Assembly (NCBI GenBank): GCA_023439125.1
Contig: JAEXOU010000016.1
Coordinates: forward strand, 191,941-255,940
Reading direction: 5' to 3'
Origin: Bacillota bacterium
GTDB taxonomy: Bacteria; Bacillota; Clostridia; Lachnospirales; Lachnospiraceae
DNA length: 64,000 nt
Shown: piece by piece, positions 8,492 through 17,610 of the stretch
Position numbering within the stretch: the stretch's first letter is position 1
Layout of the letters: each line of letters starts with the position of its first letter
Translations under genes and position numbers: made by a program
The notes under the pieces: model-generated
Told to the model about the DNA's origin: nothing
Database searches by the model: none
What the model saw: only the letters and a program-made list of their open reading frames with translations

Positions 8492-11302
8492 ATGCTAACA
8501 CAAGAAGAGAAAGTAAGATTGTTAGAAAAGAAACAACTACTGATGCATCAGGCTGTTCCATTTTTTGAAGATGCACCTTGCTATGATCTTTCAAAACTTT
8601 TACAATTTCAGCAGGCATTTCGAAAGGTAGCTTATGAAAATGATATGGAACATTTAGCAACAAATCTAGAAGTGTTAGAAGGATTCATGCACCAGTTAAC
8701 GAAGAGAAATAACGCACCAAAACGTATTTATTTATGGGATAAAAATAATATGCCTTCGCTTGGTACTTATACCGAGAATGAAGGGCTACGTTTTAATCAT
8801 GACCCTGATTTTGAACCATATATGTATGAACTATTACTAGATCATGAGGTGCAGCCAAAGGGAGCAGTGATTGTTTGTGCAGGTGGTGATCACGGTGATT
8901 GTACGATGCATGAAGGATATCAGACTTGTCTTGATCTAAATGCTTTGGGATATCAGTGTTTTTTACTGCTCAATCGAACGAATCATTATCCTTATGCTGC
9001 GATAGAAGCGGGGGTTGATGCTGCCCGCGCAATTCAATTCGTCAGAAAAAATGCTTTAAAATATCGTGTTGATCAGTATCATATTGCATTTGCAGGATTT
9101 TCGAACGGTGGATTAACAGGGGAAGCTTGTATTCAGTATTTTTCAGGTACTCAGACCATTAGCCAACATTTTGAACAGTATGTTCCAGATGAGCTAGATC
9201 AGTATTATGGCGCACCAGATGCAAATATTTGTGTGTATGGTCCACGTTTTAAAGATGCAACCTTTGACTATACGAATGTCGTGTATCCACCTACTTTTTT
9301 TGCAGTAGGACGGGATGATTTTGCCATGGATAATCTGAATGCAACCATATCTGATTTGATGAACCATCACGTAGAAGTAGAAATCCATACCTTTGCAGGA
9401 GTACCACATGGACAATCTGGGGTAACAATCTACGGGGTAAATCCATATCCTCATTTTCAGTTATGGCTTCCACTCGCAGATGCATTTATGCAAAATGTAT
9501 TCTCAAAATCAGTCGTAAAGAAAACACCAGATCAGCTTAATAATAGAGAGTATCGTTATGATGCGTTCTCCAACGGGAAACCTATTTTGAATAAGAAAAA
9601 GGGTCACCTTCCAGCAATGGGGTGGAACAGCTGGAATGCATTTGGAAGTGGCAATACAGAAAAGTTAACAAAAGAAATGGCAGATGCGATGGTCAACTTA
9701 GAATTAGATCAGTTGGGATACCAGTATGTAATTTTAGATGATGGGTGTTATCGGCCAGTTCGTGTGGATGGAAAGCTTGCCAATGAAGAAGTAAAATTCC
9801 CAAGTGGATTTAAGGCTTTGAGTGATTATATACATAATAAGGGTTTGAAGTTTGGTATGTATAATGACATTGGTACCAACCTTTGCGCAGGGGCAGCAGT
9901 GGGCACTTGTGGGCATGAAGATGTAGATGCACAGTGCTATATTGATTGGGGCGTTGATTTTCTAAAAGTAGATAACTGTTATTATCTTTGGGATAATGCT
10001 ACTTTTTCAGATGCTGCCAACGCAAAGTACGTTTATGCACCGAATATTAAAAGCTGTAAGATAACAGGAGATGATTTTAACAAAGAATTATCGGCTGTAA
10101 AGGATGGTATTTTGATTGGAAATGGCATTACAGTGAAAGAGGACTATGTGACCAATATTGGTACTTTTGATGGAACAGGTCCTGAAGCAAGTCCAGTTGG
10201 AATGCAAAGTGGCGAATTACAATTTCACGTCGTTGTACCAAAAGCAGGTATTTATGTTTTAACTGTTGAGTATACAACTGCGATGGAACCTGGCATTGGA
10301 AGTTGGTTACAAGTGGCAGTTGGGGAGAATGACAATTCTACTATTTTTTATGATGACTTTTTACCTGCTTCTATAAACAAAGAAACATTTATTGAATCTA
10401 AAAAGATGAAGATCACCCTTGAAGCTGGTGAAAATGTAATTCGTCTGATGAATCATCGAAGACAGGAAAATACCTTAAGTTCGTATGCGACATTACTAGA
10501 AGGATTGAATAAAGCAAACCCAGATCACGATGTAATTTTCTCTATCTGCGAATGGGGAAAAACGCAACCTCAGAACTGGGGATATAAAGTGGGAGACTCC
10601 TGGAGAATTTTAAATGATATTACTTTTCAGGTAGGAGCAGATCAAGACTCTGGAAAGGGAGCATGGACGAGTGATTATACGAATAGTGTTACCTCTCAAT
10701 ACAACAAAGCTGTAATTATGGATGAATTTGCAGGATTGGATAAAGGGTATAACGATCCGGATATGCTGATGATAGGTATGGATGGCTTGACAGAAACTAT
10801 GTGTAAAACGCATATGATAATGTGGTGTATGATGAATGCTCCATTAATGCTTGGAATGGATTTACGTCGTGTAAAAAAGGATGATGCAATTTACCGTATC
10901 ATTGCAAATAAAGAGATTGTAGCATTGAATCAGGATCCACTCGGTATTGCATGTAAACGCGTATTTTCTACCTATCAGGCAGATGCTTATGATACAGAAT
11001 ATATTAGAGATAACAATCGTGTTGATATTGTTGCAAAACCTCTTTCCGATGGAAGCATTGCAATCTCATTTATCAATTTAAGTGATGAGACAAAGAAGGA
11101 GGGTTATCAAATCAGCGTTGGTGAGCTTATTACTTATTTAGGCCACAAGATGGTAAATGAGGAAGCTTTTCAGAATGCGATGGCATATCAAGTACATGAT
11201 TTGTGGAACTTTACCGTAACGAAAAACAATACAGGTGTATTTACAGTTCCATCCCTAGAAGCGCACGACAACGTAACGATTAAAGTGACACCTCTTCAAT
11301 AA
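8492..11302 (+). CDS. Bifunctional esterase / GH27 glycosidase with inserted CBM-like domain
   Basis: Three parts are visible in 936 residues. Residues about 100-335 are an alpha/beta hydrolase with nucleophile elbow GFSNGG (Ser204), an Asp in VGRDD and a His in GVPHGQ. From about 370 a GH27 catalytic barrel begins (MGWNSWNAFG); its nucleophile is Asp494 in KVDNC, and the acid/base is Asp709 in the R-x-x-x-D motif after GDSW. Between them, residues about 540-670 form a beta-sandwich resembling a CBM6/35-type module, an insertion inside the barrel. A C-terminal beta domain follows. There is no signal peptide, so it acts in the cytoplasm. GH27 enzymes are alpha-galactosidases or beta-L-arabinopyranosidases; the esterase half may remove acyl groups. 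GGAGG precedes the ATG. Confidence 0.85.
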   Translation: MLTQEEKVRLLEKKQLLMHQAVPFFEDAPCYDLSKLLQFQQAFRKVAYENDMEHLATNLEVLEGFMHQLTKRNNAPKRIYLWDKNNMPSLGTYTENEGLRFNHDPDFEPYMYELLLDHEVQPKGAVIVCAGGDHGDCTMHEGYQTCLDLNALGYQCFLLLNRTNHYPYAAIEAGVDAARAIQFVRKNALKYRVDQYHIAFAGFSNGGLTGEACIQYFSGTQTISQHFEQYVPDELDQYYGAPDANICVYGPRFKDATFDYTNVVYPPTFFAVGRDDFAMDNLNATISDLMNHHVEVEIHTFAGVPHGQSGVTIYGVNPYPHFQLWLPLADAFMQNVFSKSVVKKTPDQLNNREYRYDAFSNGKPILNKKKGHLPAMGWNSWNAFGSGNTEKLTKEMADAMVNLELDQLGYQYVILDDGCYRPVRVDGKLANEEVKFPSGFKALSDYIHNKGLKFGMYNDIGTNLCAGAAVGTCGHEDVDAQCYIDWGVDFLKVDNCYYLWDNATFSDAANAKYVYAPNIKSCKITGDDFNKELSAVKDGILIGNGITVKEDYVTNIGTFDGTGPEASPVGMQSGELQFHVVVPKAGIYVLTVEYTTAMEPGIGSWLQVAVGENDNSTIFYDDFLPASINKETFIESKKMKITLEAGENVIRLMNHRRQENTLSSYATLLEGLNKANPDHDVIFSICEWGKTQPQNWGYKVGDSWRILNDITFQVGADQDSGKGAWTSDYTNSVTSQYNKAVIMDEFAGLDKGYNDPDMLMIGMDGLTETMCKTHMIMWCMMNAPLMLGMDLRRVKKDDAIYRIIANKEIVALNQDPLGIACKRVFSTYQADAYDTEYIRDNNRVDIVAKPLSDGSIAISFINLSDETKKEGYQISVGELITYLGHKMVNEEAFQNAMAYQVHDLWNFTVTKNNTGVFTVPSLEAHDNVTIKVTPLQ

Positions 11303-11385
11303 AAAACAAAGGCAGTCCAAGTAGAAGAATATATACTTTTACTTGGATTGTTGAATATGTAGGATAGAGAGAGAGAGATACGCAT

Positions 11386-12186
11386 ATGACATGTAATTGT
11401 TTTGTACAGCTACTATGGGAACATCAGTCAGATCAAAAAATAGAAGCTCTTGATTCTTTGCAGGCAATTCAACAGTATGGAAGGAAACAAGGATGGTTGG
11501 AAGAACAGGATGTATTGTTTGGAGAACAGGAAATCGAACGAAGACAGGCTGCAAGAATTTTACATCAATTTTTAAGATTACAACTTAAGGAGCGAGACGA
11601 AAGCGATTGGCAAGCAGCAATGCAGTTGCAGGATTTATTGGATTGTAGAACCTGCATCAATCACGTGGCACAAATGTATATCAAAGGGATCATGTCAGCG
11701 TATACGAATCTGGACAGGAATGATTCCGATGAATCGCAACCTGAAAAGAATCTTATTTTTGGTATGCACTATACAGTGGAAGAAGTGGAGGCAAAAGAAA
11801 TGTTTGAGAGAGCCTTTCATCCACAATTACGTATTCGTGAAATTCGTAGAGAGCAAAAGCAAACCTCAAAACAATCTTTTGACTTTAAAATTACTTATGA
11901 TAAAGCTATAGAAGTTTTAGAGCAAGACAAAGAATGTATATTGGTAGATGTAAGAAGTGCTGCAGAGTATGAGGAGTGGCACATGGAACATGCAATCAAC
12001 ATACCAATGGCAACTATTTTATCCAACCCTATGCTTTTATTGGAAAACAAAAATAAAATCATTTTATTGTATTGTCAAAGAGGATATCTAAGTGAAATCA
12101 CAGCTAGGTGCTTACTAGATCATGAATATGAGAATATATTTTATTTTAGTTTTGACAACATGTCATTTGTTAGTATGATACAGTAA
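11386..12186 (+). CDS. Rhodanese-domain protein with SLH-like N-terminal region
   Basis: Residues about 170-266 form a rhodanese domain: ILVDVRSAAEYEEWHMEHA, then the active-site loop YCQRGYLS with Cys230. The N-terminal 130 residues contain WLEEQDVLFGEQEIERRQ and a helix-rich DWQAAMQLQDLL..YIKGIM segment that looks like a degenerate S-layer-homology repeat, but without a signal peptide, so cell-surface anchoring is unlikely. It follows the GH27 gene by about 80 bases and may be co-transcribed. A sulfurtransferase or persulfide carrier role is inferred from the intact Cys; the N-terminal function is unknown. Confidence 0.7.
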   Translation: MTCNCFVQLLWEHQSDQKIEALDSLQAIQQYGRKQGWLEEQDVLFGEQEIERRQAARILHQFLRLQLKERDESDWQAAMQLQDLLDCRTCINHVAQMYIKGIMSAYTNLDRNDSDESQPEKNLIFGMHYTVEEVEAKEMFERAFHPQLRIREIRREQKQTSKQSFDFKITYDKAIEVLEQDKECILVDVRSAAEYEEWHMEHAINIPMATILSNPMLLLENKNKIILLYCQRGYLSEITARCLLDHEYENIFYFSFDNMSFVSMIQ

Positions 12187-12218
12187 AAATAGGAAAAGCC
12201 GATTAGAAACGAATGTAT

Positions 12219-12257
12219 AGGTGGATGCATTCCGAGTACTATTGAGAAGAAATCTGA
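12219..12257 (+). repeat. Family D dispersed repeat, copy 1
   Basis: About 39 bp beginning AGGTGGATGCATTCCGAGTA, nearly identical to 13645-13683. No promoter is obvious in front of this copy. Confidence 0.6.
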
Positions 12258-12356
12258 ACGAATCATCTGAATTGTGTCAATGGATGTTAAATTAAGTAAA
12301 AAATAACAAAAAATTACTAAATTATTATTTTATTTATAGCAATTTTTATAAAAATA

Positions 12357-12385
12357 TTGACAATTCATGAAAAAAAAGGTATTAT
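12357..12385 (+). promoter_or_regulatory. Sigma-A promoter of the DUF4190-like gene
   Basis: TTGACA (12357-12362), a 17-base spacer and TATTAT (12380-12385): a near-consensus housekeeping promoter about 30 bases before the gene. Confidence 0.75.
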
Positions 12386-12415
12386 AGACTCAATAAAAAA
12401 TAGGAGGTCACTTTT

Positions 12416-12667
12416 ATGGGCATTGCGTCATTAGTATTAGGTATACTCGCACTTGTAATCGGTCTTTTTTCAGCAGGTGCATTTGGTTGGCTTGGTGCTA
12501 TCCTAGCAATTATAGGTATTATATTAGGTGCATTAGGTAAAAAAGTTCCAGAAAAGAAGGGAATTGCAACAGCTGGTTTAGTATTATCTATTATTGGCTT
12601 AGTCTTAAGTCTAATTCTCTACATAGCTTGTGTAGCTCTCGTTGGTGGTATGGCAAGCATATTTTAA
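12416..12667 (+). CDS. DUF4190-like small membrane protein
   Basis: An 83-residue protein with two long hydrophobic segments (about residues 3-40 and 50-80) separated by a short basic turn (GKKVPEKKG). The repeated ASLVLGILALVIG and AGLVLSIIGLVLS patterns are typical of the DUF4190 family of small Gly/Leu/Ile-rich membrane proteins. A consensus promoter and AGGAGGT ribosome-binding site suggest high expression, and a terminator follows directly, so it is monocistronic. No function is known for the family. Confidence 0.7.
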   Translation: MGIASLVLGILALVIGLFSAGAFGWLGAILAIIGIILGALGKKVPEKKGIATAGLVLSIIGLVLSLILYIACVALVGGMASIF

Positions 12668-12680
12668 TAGTATCAGATGG

Positions 12681-12709
12681 ACTCCTGTGAATTATTCACG
12701 GGAGTTTTT
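12681..12709 (+). terminator. Intrinsic terminator
   Basis: ACTCCTGTGAA pairs with TTCACGGGAGT (11 bp, one G-U, loop TTA) followed by TTTT. It lies between the DUF4190-like gene and the real lgt start. Confidence 0.8.
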
Positions 12710-12724
12710 AAAAGGAGAAATACA

Positions 12725-13495
12725 TTGTATATTAATATATTGCAGATTGAATTTCCTGCCTATGGTTTGATAATTGCTATGGGTGTTATCATCGCAAACT
12801 TGTTAGCTTTATGGTTATTGAAAAGGTTTAAATTTGATGGAAATGATTTTATTATATTAGAAGCGTATACATTTTTAGGTGCCTTTTTTGGTGCTAAGGT
12901 GCTATATTTGATAGTTTCGTATTCGATGATCGATTGGGCCCGCATATTTGAACTAGACTATTTTAATGCGTTAATGCGTGGTGGGTTTGTCTTTTATGGT
13001 GGGTTGCTTGGAGGAATCGGTGCTTGCTATATTGGTGGAAAGATACATCATATATCGGTAAGACGATATATTCAATATTTTATTTGGTTGCTTCCCCTGA
13101 TTCATTGCTTTGGAAGGATTGGATGTCATCTTGCTGGATGCTGTTATGGACAGCCATATAATGGTCCATTTTCAATTGTTTATCATGAGGGGGCACTTGC
13201 ACCAGCTAATATTGAACTATTTCCTGTCCAATTAATAGAAGCAATCTGTTTATTCCTAATTGCTATATTTATACTGGTCTTTGTATTAATGGGGCATGCA
13301 AGCTATTCTTTAGAAATCTATTTTATTATGTATGGTATCATACGTTTTGTACTAGAATTTTTTAGAGGTGATTCTATCCGAGGTAAATTACTTTATTTAT
13401 CAACCTCACAATGGATAAGTATATTGTTAATATCTTTTTCATTTTACTTTTTCTATAGAAGAAGGAACAAAGGGCTGAATCAATCAAGCACTTAA
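12725..13495 (+). CDS. lgt: Prolipoprotein diacylglyceryl transferase
   Basis: Lgt moves diacylglycerol from phosphatidylglycerol to the lipobox Cys of prelipoproteins in the membrane. The sequence shows six to seven hydrophobic segments and the family signature region HCFGRIGCHLAGCCYG, a variant of the H-x-x-GRIG motif, plus YGGLLGG. The start is taken as TTG 12725 (MYINILQIEFPAYG) because AAAGGAG sits 8 bases upstream. The earlier in-frame ATG at 12677 lies before an intrinsic terminator and is rejected. At 256 residues it is of normal length. The unusual Cys-rich GCCYG variant suggests an Lgt-family paralogue; the lipoproteins at 1, 27295, 38551 and 58358 would be typical substrates of this activity. 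Confidence 0.8.
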   Translation: MYINILQIEFPAYGLIIAMGVIIANLLALWLLKRFKFDGNDFIILEAYTFLGAFFGAKVLYLIVSYSMIDWARIFELDYFNALMRGGFVFYGGLLGGIGACYIGGKIHHISVRRYIQYFIWLLPLIHCFGRIGCHLAGCCYGQPYNGPFSIVYHEGALAPANIELFPVQLIEAICLFLIAIFILVFVLMGHASYSLEIYFIMYGIIRFVLEFFRGDSIRGKLLYLSTSQWISILLISFSFYFFYRRRNKGLNQSST

Positions 13496-13573
13496 TTAGC
13501 ATTTGATTGTTGAGTGGTATATCAAAATCGTAACGATTGGGAATATATAAGACAACTGCATTATGAGTTATTA

Positions 13574-13605
13574 GGGTCAAGTTGAGATACTTGATCCATT
13601 TTTTA
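13574..13605 (+). terminator. Intrinsic terminator
   Basis: GGGTCAAG pairs with CTTGATCC, then a T-run; ends the lgt transcript. Confidence 0.7.
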
Positions 13606-13625
13606 TGTTATAGAAAGGGGAATTA

Positions 13626-13634
13626 TGGTATAAT
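13626..13634 (+). promoter_or_regulatory. Extended -10 promoter before repeat D2
   Basis: TGGTATAAT, an extended -10 element. Transcription would start near 13641, so repeat copy D2 would form the very 5' end of the HD-hydrolase transcript. Confidence 0.5.
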
Positions 13635-13644
13635 TGTCTTGTAC

Positions 13645-13683
13645 AGGCGGATGCATTCCGAGTACTATTGAAAAAAATCTGAA
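13645..13683 (+). repeat. Family D dispersed repeat, copy 2
   Basis: Same 39-bp unit as at 12219, here beginning AGGCGGATGCATTCCGAGTA and immediately followed by a partial echo (GGTGGATGC). It lies between the -10 element and the start codon of the HD protein. Confidence 0.6.
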
Positions 13684-13720
13684 GGTGGATGCTTAAATTT
13701 GAATTAATAGAGGTGTGTGT

Positions 13721-14305
13721 ATGGACGAACGAATTGAGAAACAATTAGCTTTTGTGTTAGAAATAGACAAAGTAAAAAATATTTTTAGGCAAACCCATTT
13801 ATCAGAAAACGGAAGAAATGAAAATGATGCCGAGCATTCGTGGCATATGGCAATTATGGCATATCTGCTTCAAGAGTATTCGAATGAAAAGGTTGATATA
13901 GCCAAAGTAATGCTGATGTGTTTAATTCATGATCTAGTGGAGATTGATGCTGGAGACACATATGCCTATGACACCGAAGGATTAAAAACACAAAAAGACA
14001 GAGAAAATATGGCCAAAGAGAGAATTTTTTCTATCTTACCTGAAGAACAAAAAACAGAGTTGGTTTCTTTGTTTGATGAATTTGAAGCATACGAAACTGC
14101 TGAGGCAAAGTTTGCACATGCTATGGATAATCTTCAACCGCTAATTTTGAATCATAGTAACAATGGCCGTGATTGGAAAGAACATGGTGTTACTTCAAAA
14201 CAAGTCTACAATAGACAGACAAAAACAAGACTTGGTTCCGAAAAGCTCTTTACCATCGTAGATAGTATGATTCAAGAGAACATTAATAAAGGAAATCTAA
14301 AGTAG
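13721..14305 (+). CDS. HD-domain hydrolase, YfbR-like
   Basis: A 194-residue HD-superfamily phosphohydrolase. The metal ligands are visible in order: His in DAEHSWHM, the HD pair in LIHDLVEID, and a later Asp in HAMDNLQPL. This pattern matches the YfbR/HDDC2 group, which dephosphorylates deoxynucleoside monophosphates. ATG 13721 is chosen over GTG 13715 because GAGGTG is directly upstream. It is transcribed alone from the extended -10 promoter with repeat D2 as its leader. The nucleotide substrate is inferred from the family only. Confidence 0.75.
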   Translation: MDERIEKQLAFVLEIDKVKNIFRQTHLSENGRNENDAEHSWHMAIMAYLLQEYSNEKVDIAKVMLMCLIHDLVEIDAGDTYAYDTEGLKTQKDRENMAKERIFSILPEEQKTELVSLFDEFEAYETAEAKFAHAMDNLQPLILNHSNNGRDWKEHGVTSKQVYNRQTKTRLGSEKLFTIVDSMIQENINKGNLK

Positions 14306-14401
14306 TAAACGAAGCAACAATTAAAAGAGTCAAGCATGAGAATAAGTATGAAAAACCTCAGGGGGAAATATTTAACTGCCTTTTTTGTGAGAGTATACTA
14401 G

Positions 14402-15337
14402 TTATACAATCAAATCCGCAATCTGTAATGTCATTTCCAAGGACATAACAGCATCACTGATATCATTGATCGGTTTTTCTGTTGATTGAATCATTTTTAC
14501 AGCATATCGAATCATTTCATAGTAGCAGTTGTTTTGCACAAGAATGTCCTTACAAGAGTTTTCTGTAAATAAGCTTAGTCTAGTATCTAAACGATCATTT
14601 TGATCTTTGTAGCGATCTTCATAGTACCGAACCACTGCATTGTCAAGGATTGCTTCATAAGAAACTGAAAATGGATAACCAATTGGCATCATAGAGGAAG
14701 CATTAATTTCTGCAAATGCACTATCATAGGAGCAAAGTAGTGAAACTGAACATTGCCCCTTTTTCCCGAGTGTTTTTGCAGTTTGAACTTTCTCTGGTTT
14801 TCCTAGCAGATAGGAGACAAAATCAATGTCGTGTGTCATTAAAGCAGTTACTATGTTACTTGGTCCTAAATCACCCCATATAGGTGGAGTATTTCTTTGA
14901 ATTTGGATTTTTTGTAATCTCCCATATTCCCCAGACTTTACAATGTTCACTAATATTTCATAAGCATGCTCAAAACGCATGAATAAATCAACCATAAGTA
15001 GCTTTCCATATTTTTGTTGTGCAGTCTGCATATCGATAGCATCCGAGATGGTAAAAGCCACAGGTGTTTCGCATAATACATGCTTATTGTGTTCTAATGC
15101 CTGAATTGCAAATTTACAGTGAAGATCACTCGGAAGACAGATGTCAACGAGGTCAATCTCATCGTTTTCCATAATCTCACTGATCTTAGTAACAGGATGA
15201 ATACCAAACCTTGTCTGTAATTCTTTTAGTTTTTCAGGTTTTCTGCCATACACATAGATCGTGTCTACCTCCTTGATGGATGAAAAGAGTTCTGCATGAT
15301 AAGCACCAAAACCTGTTCCTAATATTCCAACTTTCAT
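14402..15337 (-). CDS. Gfo/Idh/MocA-family oxidoreductase
   Basis: A 311-residue NAD(P)-dependent sugar or inositol dehydrogenase-like enzyme. The N-terminal Rossmann fold shows GILGTGFGAYHAELF with the GxGxxA dinucleotide loop. HVLCETPVAF occupies the position of the family's EKP motif, with Glu kept and Lys replaced by Thr. The lysine that normally assists catalysis is therefore missing, so activity may be altered. The C-terminal half is the usual alpha/beta domain. AAAGGAGAG precedes the ATG read from 15337; the longer in-frame start at 15382 is less likely. It is divergent from the SDR gene. Confidence 0.75.
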   Translation of the reverse strand: MKVGILGTGFGAYHAELFSSIKEVDTIYVYGRKPEKLKELQTRFGIHPVTKISEIMENDEIDLVDICLPSDLHCKFAIQALEHNKHVLCETPVAFTISDAIDMQTAQQKYGKLLMVDLFMRFEHAYEILVNIVKSGEYGRLQKIQIQRNTPPIWGDLGPSNIVTALMTHDIDFVSYLLGKPEKVQTAKTLGKKGQCSVSLLCSYDSAFAEINASSMMPIGYPFSVSYEAILDNAVVRYYEDRYKDQNDRLDTRLSLFTENSCKDILVQNNCYYEMIRYAVKMIQSTEKPINDISDAVMSLEMTLQIADLIV

Positions 15338-15683
15338 ATGGTTCTCTCCTTTTTTGAATGATTGTTGTAGATACCATAGCAAATGATTGCTGACAACTGT
15401 ATGTCAGTAATTTATTTAAAAGTGAAAATTTATAGGAATGTATTCAAACAAAGATTATATTTAGTGTTTCATCCGATTACCCTAACTAAAGATTAGGTAT
15501 GATATAATTGTGCATATAAAGTTGAGCTTTATAAGTAAATCTATAGTACACTCTAATTGTAAGGAGAAGTTGATAGGTAAGTGTATTATTGACTATTGAT
15601 TTATTATAAGCCGTTAAAAATTCAATGATATTGACTTAAAGTTGATTTCATGAACTATTCTTTACATTTAGGGAGGTGTGAGT
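15338..15683. promoter_or_regulatory. Divergent regulatory region, Gfo/Idh/MocA versus SDR
   Basis: No gene is seen in this 346-base AT-rich gap between two divergent genes. A plus-strand extended -10 element, TGATATAAT, lies at 15500-15508, followed by about 175 untranslated bases before the SDR. No clear operator dyad was recognised. Confidence 0.4.
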
Positions 15684-16526
15684 ATGTTTGAGTTACATAA
15701 TAAAGTAGTTTTGGTTACAGGAGCAACGAGAGGAATTGGAAAAGGAATTGCAATTGCGCTTTCGAAAAAAGGGGCTATCATATATTTTACTGGTAGGACT
15801 GAGATAGAATATCAGGGTGCAGTTCCATTATCCGGTTGTCTACAAGCCACAGAGGATGAAATAAAAAGAGTAGGTGGGATAGGATATGGTATTCGATGTG
15901 ATCATGAGGATGATAAACAAACTAAAATGGTGATAGATAGAATCATTAGTGAACAAGGAAAAATCGATATCTTAGTAAATAATGTATGGGGAGGATATGA
16001 ACACTTTAGTGATGGTACTGAATTTTGGAAAGAGACAGGGTTTTGGTCAATGCCAATCAGTCGATTTGATAAGTCAATCAATTCAGGTATCAGAGCTCAT
16101 TATGTTACAAGCTTATTTACCGTGCCGCATATGATTCGACAAAATAGTGGTCTAATCTTTAATCTGTCTTTTTGGGCAGCTGAACGCAATGATATGGGTG
16201 TCGCATATGGAATTGCGAAATCAGCATCCAAGAAAATGACAGAGACAATGGCATATGAATTAAAAGAGTATGGCATAGGTGTCCTTACAATTTATCCAGG
16301 TCTTGTAAGAACTGAGTCAGTTATGAACTCTGCCGAGTTTTTGGATTTAACCAATTCTGAGTCAACTGAATTCGTGGGACTCGCAATCGCTGCGTTAGCA
16401 TCAGATCATAATGTGATGGAGAAGAGCGGTACAAAACAGATTGCAGCACAAGTTGCTCTTGATTATGGATTTACGGATATCGATGGTACACAGCCAATCC
16501 CATTGAATGAATTTGATTGTAAATAA
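15684..16526 (+). CDS. Short-chain dehydrogenase/reductase, DHRS1-like
   Basis: A classical SDR of 280 residues. The cofactor loop TGATRGIG is at residues about 13-20, the NNVWGG motif follows the fourth strand, and the catalytic triad is visible as Ser162, Tyr175 and Lys179 (YGIAK). Overall it resembles DHRS1-type SDRs, which have a longer substrate loop after NNxxGG. GGGAGGTG lies 5-6 bases before ATG 15684; GTG 15678 overlaps the ribosome-binding site and is rejected. A strong shared terminator separates it from the convergent LysR gene. The substrate is unknown. Confidence 0.8.
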   Translation: MFELHNKVVLVTGATRGIGKGIAIALSKKGAIIYFTGRTEIEYQGAVPLSGCLQATEDEIKRVGGIGYGIRCDHEDDKQTKMVIDRIISEQGKIDILVNNVWGGYEHFSDGTEFWKETGFWSMPISRFDKSINSGIRAHYVTSLFTVPHMIRQNSGLIFNLSFWAAERNDMGVAYGIAKSASKKMTETMAYELKEYGIGVLTIYPGLVRTESVMNSAEFLDLTNSESTEFVGLAIAALASDHNVMEKSGTKQIAAQVALDYGFTDIDGTQPIPLNEFDCK

Positions 16527-16610
16527 TGATAGACATAATAGAATCTCATATTGGAGTGTTTATTTAGAATTCAATTTGTGATTATAAAATATTTCAGAGG
16601 ATACGAACTA

Positions 16611-16663
16611 AAATGACATAACCAGCATAAAACGTAGTTTTATGTTAGTTATGTCATTTTTTT
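16611..16663. terminator. Bidirectional intrinsic terminator
   Basis: A stem of about 23 bp (AAATGACATAAC..CATAAAAC with its complement, loop GTA) and a T-run on each strand separates the convergent SDR and LysR genes. Confidence 0.85.
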
Positions 16664-16725
16664 ATGATTAGCCTGTTTTGGTGTCCGCATAAATCTCAAA
16701 GTTATGTCTATTAGGGTAGCAGTCG

Positions 16726-17610
16726 TTATTTAAACTTGGTTTTTATGATCTTAACAAATTCCTCTACCACAGTGCTAATTGATCTATCTTTATGAATGAA
16801 TACCTGAGAGTATATAGGAAACTCACTTCCATGCCAATCGAGTCTTTTTAGGGAGTGATCTTTAACTTCTTTTCTGGCAGTGTTATCTGGTATAAATGCT
16901 ACTCCAAGTTTGTCGATGGCAAATTGTTTCAGTATTTCCTTACTGCTTGTCTCGAGGACAATCTTAGGTGTAATGTGTTTTTGCGACAGTGTATTCACAA
17001 GCATCATACGAAAATTGCAATTGTGTCCCGTTAAGAGTAGTGGAATACCATCCAGATTTTCTTCTGTAATATTTTCTCTGTTTGTAAGTGGATGATCAGG
17101 GCAAGCATAGAAGCCAAGAGTTTCTTTTTTCTTATAGAGCAAGGTTAGTTCTGGCGAATCTATGTATGGGTTTAGGGTATAGACAAGATCCAGTGCCCCT
17201 TTTTTTAACAACGAAGGGAAAATATCATGTGTGATAAATTGCAGTTGTATTTCCACTTTAGGGCATTGTTTCTTAAACTCTACCAACATACGAGGAAACT
17301 CATTGTAACATAGGGATTCAGACACTCCAACCTTCAGTATTCCGCTAGGTTCTTCGGTTGTGGGAACCTCAAGTAGTATTTCTCTTTGTAGTTGAAGCAT
17401 TTTTTGTGCATACTCTGTTAAACGTTCCCCTTCTGGAGTGAGAACTAGTGTTTTTCCAAGTCTCTCAAAAAGCAGACAATCCAATTCTTCTTCCAGTTGT
17501 TTTATTTGCGTTGTAATGGTTGACTGTGCATATCCAAGTAAATTAGCAGCAGAGGTAAAGCTGTCAGTTTCCACTATCTTGATAAACGTTGCAAGTTGTG
17601 TAAGAGTCAT
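16726..17610 (-). CDS. LysR-family transcriptional regulator
   Basis: Residues 1-60 hold the LysR winged-helix domain (MTLTQLATFIKIVETDSF, then AANLLGYAQSTITTQIKQLE, the recognition helix). The remaining 230 residues are the type 2 periplasmic-binding-like effector domain. Length (294) is normal. Its start is 103 bases from the divergent ABC exporter start, with an AT-rich spacer between them, so it probably controls its own gene and the exporter operon. The effector is unknown. Confidence 0.85.
   Translation of the reverse strand: MTLTQLATFIKIVETDSFTSAANLLGYAQSTITTQIKQLEEELDCLLFERLGKTLVLTPEGERLTEYAQKMLQLQREILLEVPTTEEPSGILKVGVSESLCYNEFPRMLVEFKKQCPKVEIQLQFITHDIFPSLLKKGALDLVYTLNPYIDSPELTLLYKKKETLGFYACPDHPLTNRENITEENLDGIPLLLTGHNCNFRMMLVNTLSQKHITPKIVLETSSKEILKQFAIDKLGVAFIPDNTARKEVKDHSLKRLDWHGSEFPIYSQVFIHKDRSISTVVEEFVKIIKTKFK

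Noticed and set aside
12677..12724. ATG at 12677 as the lgt start
   Set aside because: It lies in front of an intrinsic terminator at 12681-12709; TTG 12725 has a proper ribosome-binding site and gives the expected N-terminus.
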